Translations under genes and position numbers: made by a program | Shown here: positions 62,794-64,000 of the stretch, piece after piece | How the letters are laid out: each line of letters starts with the position of its first letter | Position numbering within the stretch: the first letter of the stretch is position 1 | Assembly (NCBI RefSeq): GCF_000424285.1 | Contig: NZ_AUJP01000011.1 | Span: forward strand, 62,001 to 126,000 | Source of the DNA: Butyrivibrio sp. MB2005 | GTDB lineage: Bacteria; Bacillota; Clostridia; Lachnospirales; Lachnospiraceae | DNA length: 64,000 nt | Direction: 5' to 3' | Notes under the pieces: generated by a model | The model's input: the letters and a program-made list of their open reading frames with translations, nothing else | Database searches by the model: none | Told to the model about the DNA's origin: nothing

Positions 62794-64000
62794 ATGATAC
62801 TGGTAAATTTGAATAAAGATAAATTTAAATATGACATACATTCTTTAGTTAAGGCTTTTTATCCGGCAGAGGATGTGCAGGTTTTGACCACTGAGGAGCT
62901 TGAATCCAGAGAGAATACAGATGAAACTGATAATGCGCCTGATATAAGAATAGATTTACTTGAAGATGAGGGACATATCGATATTTCATTTCTTCAGGAA
63001 GATGGAAGCTATAAGTCTGAAAGCACAGAGTGTGACAGAGGAGATAATGCCGATGCTTCAGCATCAACCAACGGCACGGAAGCATCTCTTGCAACACCTA
63101 AGAATGCACTTAAGCAGCTCCTTTATAAGGGCTTATGTGAAAAGGCCGGAAGGTCGCTGCCCTGGGGCTCTCTTACTGGTATAAGACCCACAAGAATTCC
63201 CATGCAGATGATATATGAAAATAAGAGCGAGAAGGAAATCCGCGATTATATGCGCGGCACTTTTTTTGTATCGGATGAGAAGATGGACCTGGCTTATAAC
63301 ATAGCAGTCAGAGAGAAGAAGATTCTTGATAGCATAGACTTTGAAGATAATTACAGTCTGTACATCGGAATCCCTTTTTGTCCAACCACATGCCTTTATT
63401 GCTCATTTACATCCTATCCCATTGCAGCATGGAAAAAGACAGTGGACACCTATCTGTCATGTCTTGAAAAAGAGATTGATTATGTGGCTGAGGCTTTTGC
63501 AGGTAAAAAGCTCAACTCTGTCTATATTGGTGGCGGAACGCCCACAACTCTCGAGCCTGATGAGATGAGAAGGCTTATCGGATATCTTAGGGATAAGGTA
63601 GATCTGTCACATTGCAGCGAATTTACTGTGGAATCAGGAAGACCCGATTCTATTACTAGAGAAAAGCTGCGTGCCATGAAGGAGTGCGGAGTAGACAGAA
63701 TATCCGTTAACCCTCAGACCATGAGTGATGATACTCTTAAGAGAATAGGCAGATGCCACAGCGTTGCTCAGTTCATAGATGCCTATAATATGGCAAGGGA
63801 AGAGGGCTTTGATAACATCAATATGGATATCATCCTTGGTCTTCCCGGCGAGACGGAAAGTGACGTACGCCATACCATGGAGGAAATCGGGAAGTTAAGA
63901 CCGAATGATCTTACGGTTCACAGCCTTTCTGTAAAGCGTGGTTCAAAGCTTGCTGAACATATAAGGACTAACGGATATTTCCTTGAGGGAGATACCGGTG
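62794..64000 (+). CDS. hemZ: Coproporphyrinogen III oxidase-like radical SAM protein HemZ, N-terminal part (runs off window)
   Basis: The frame is open from ATG 62794 to the window end (402 codons). An N-terminal HemZ-specific region of about 190 residues (including LPWGSLTGIRPTRIPMQM) precedes the radical SAM core, with the CX3CX2C cluster in IPFCPTTCLYCSF and the GGGTPTTL motif. VESGRPDSITREKL, DRISVNPQTMSDDTL and DIILGLPGETESD follow. HemZ proteins are HemN relatives in anaerobic Firmicutes; their reaction in organisms lacking a full heme pathway is unsettled. AAAGG lies upstream of the ATG. The 3' end is outside the window. Confidence 0.93.
   Translation, partial: MILVNLNKDKFKYDIHSLVKAFYPAEDVQVLTTEELESRENTDETDNAPDIRIDLLEDEGHIDISFLQEDGSYKSESTECDRGDNADASASTNGTEASLATPKNALKQLLYKGLCEKAGRSLPWGSLTGIRPTRIPMQMIYENKSEKEIRDYMRGTFFVSDEKMDLAYNIAVREKKILDSIDFEDNYSLYIGIPFCPTTCLYCSFTSYPIAAWKKTVDTYLSCLEKEIDYVAEAFAGKKLNSVYIGGGTPTTLEPDEMRRLIGYLRDKVDLSHCSEFTVESGRPDSITREKLRAMKECGVDRISVNPQTMSDDTLKRIGRCHSVAQFIDAYNMAREEGFDNINMDIILGLPGETESDVRHTMEEIGKLRPNDLTVHSLSVKRGSKLAEHIRTNGYFLEGDTG

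Overview
The window looks like a chromosomal segment of a low-GC, Gram-positive anaerobe of the Lachnospiraceae, most like Butyrivibrio or Pseudobutyrivibrio. This is inferred from gene content and order (alaS, rpsU, scpAB, a Na+-pumping biotin decarboxylase, CotH/VTC/DUF4956, rel, hemZ), AGGAGG-type ribosome binding sites and AT-rich spacers; no 16S or other definitive marker is present. Almost everything is on the + strand. I see no tRNA, rRNA, CRISPR, prophage or insertion sequence.

Layout. (1) 1-1886: the 3' part of alaS and its terminator. (2) About 1967-35348: a 33-kb surface-polysaccharide locus. It holds a priming sugar-phosphate transferase, GT4, GT2, GT14 and GT32 glycosyltransferases, an acyltransferase, a VanZ protein, a radical SAM/SPASM protein, Wzz-like and CpsD-like proteins, a Wzy-like polymerase, a secreted beta-helix protein, three CDP-glycerol glycerophosphotransferase-like proteins with a TagD-like cytidylyltransferase, an ABC exporter, and an ATP-grasp/WbqC pair. 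A two-gene unit on the minus strand (GT2 plus GH16 glucanase) interrupts it at 27647-29343. (3) 35376-37992: rpsU, a metallophosphoesterase and scpAB. (4) 38134-43580: a five-gene sodium-pump decarboxylase or transcarboxylase operon. (5) 43738-46738: CotH-VTC-DUF4956. (6) 46801-48006, minus strand: a secreted low-complexity protein with a leucine-rich-repeat-like end. (7) 48270-58518: a glycogen debranching enzyme followed by a signalling island with two histidine kinases and two response regulators. (8) 58569-64000: apt, bifunctional rel, an MBL hydrolase, a six-copy palindromic repeat array and the 5' part of hemZ.

How it fits together. The polysaccharide locus appears to start repeat units on undecaprenyl phosphate, extend them, decorate them with glycerol phosphate and acyl groups, and polymerise them under Wzz/CpsD-type control. 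No Wzx flippase is visible, so the ABC exporter is the candidate flippase. The CpsD-like protein lacks the Walker A lysine. The decarboxylase operon would couple decarboxylation to Na+ export. The signalling island looks like an OmpR/HK/lipoprotein set split by an inserted hybrid-kinase and double-receiver pair.

The strongest non-coding signal is the repeat array at 62431-62763: six hairpin-like units of constant 40-41 nt span, with unit starts 52-63 bp apart, close to five or six DNA helical turns.
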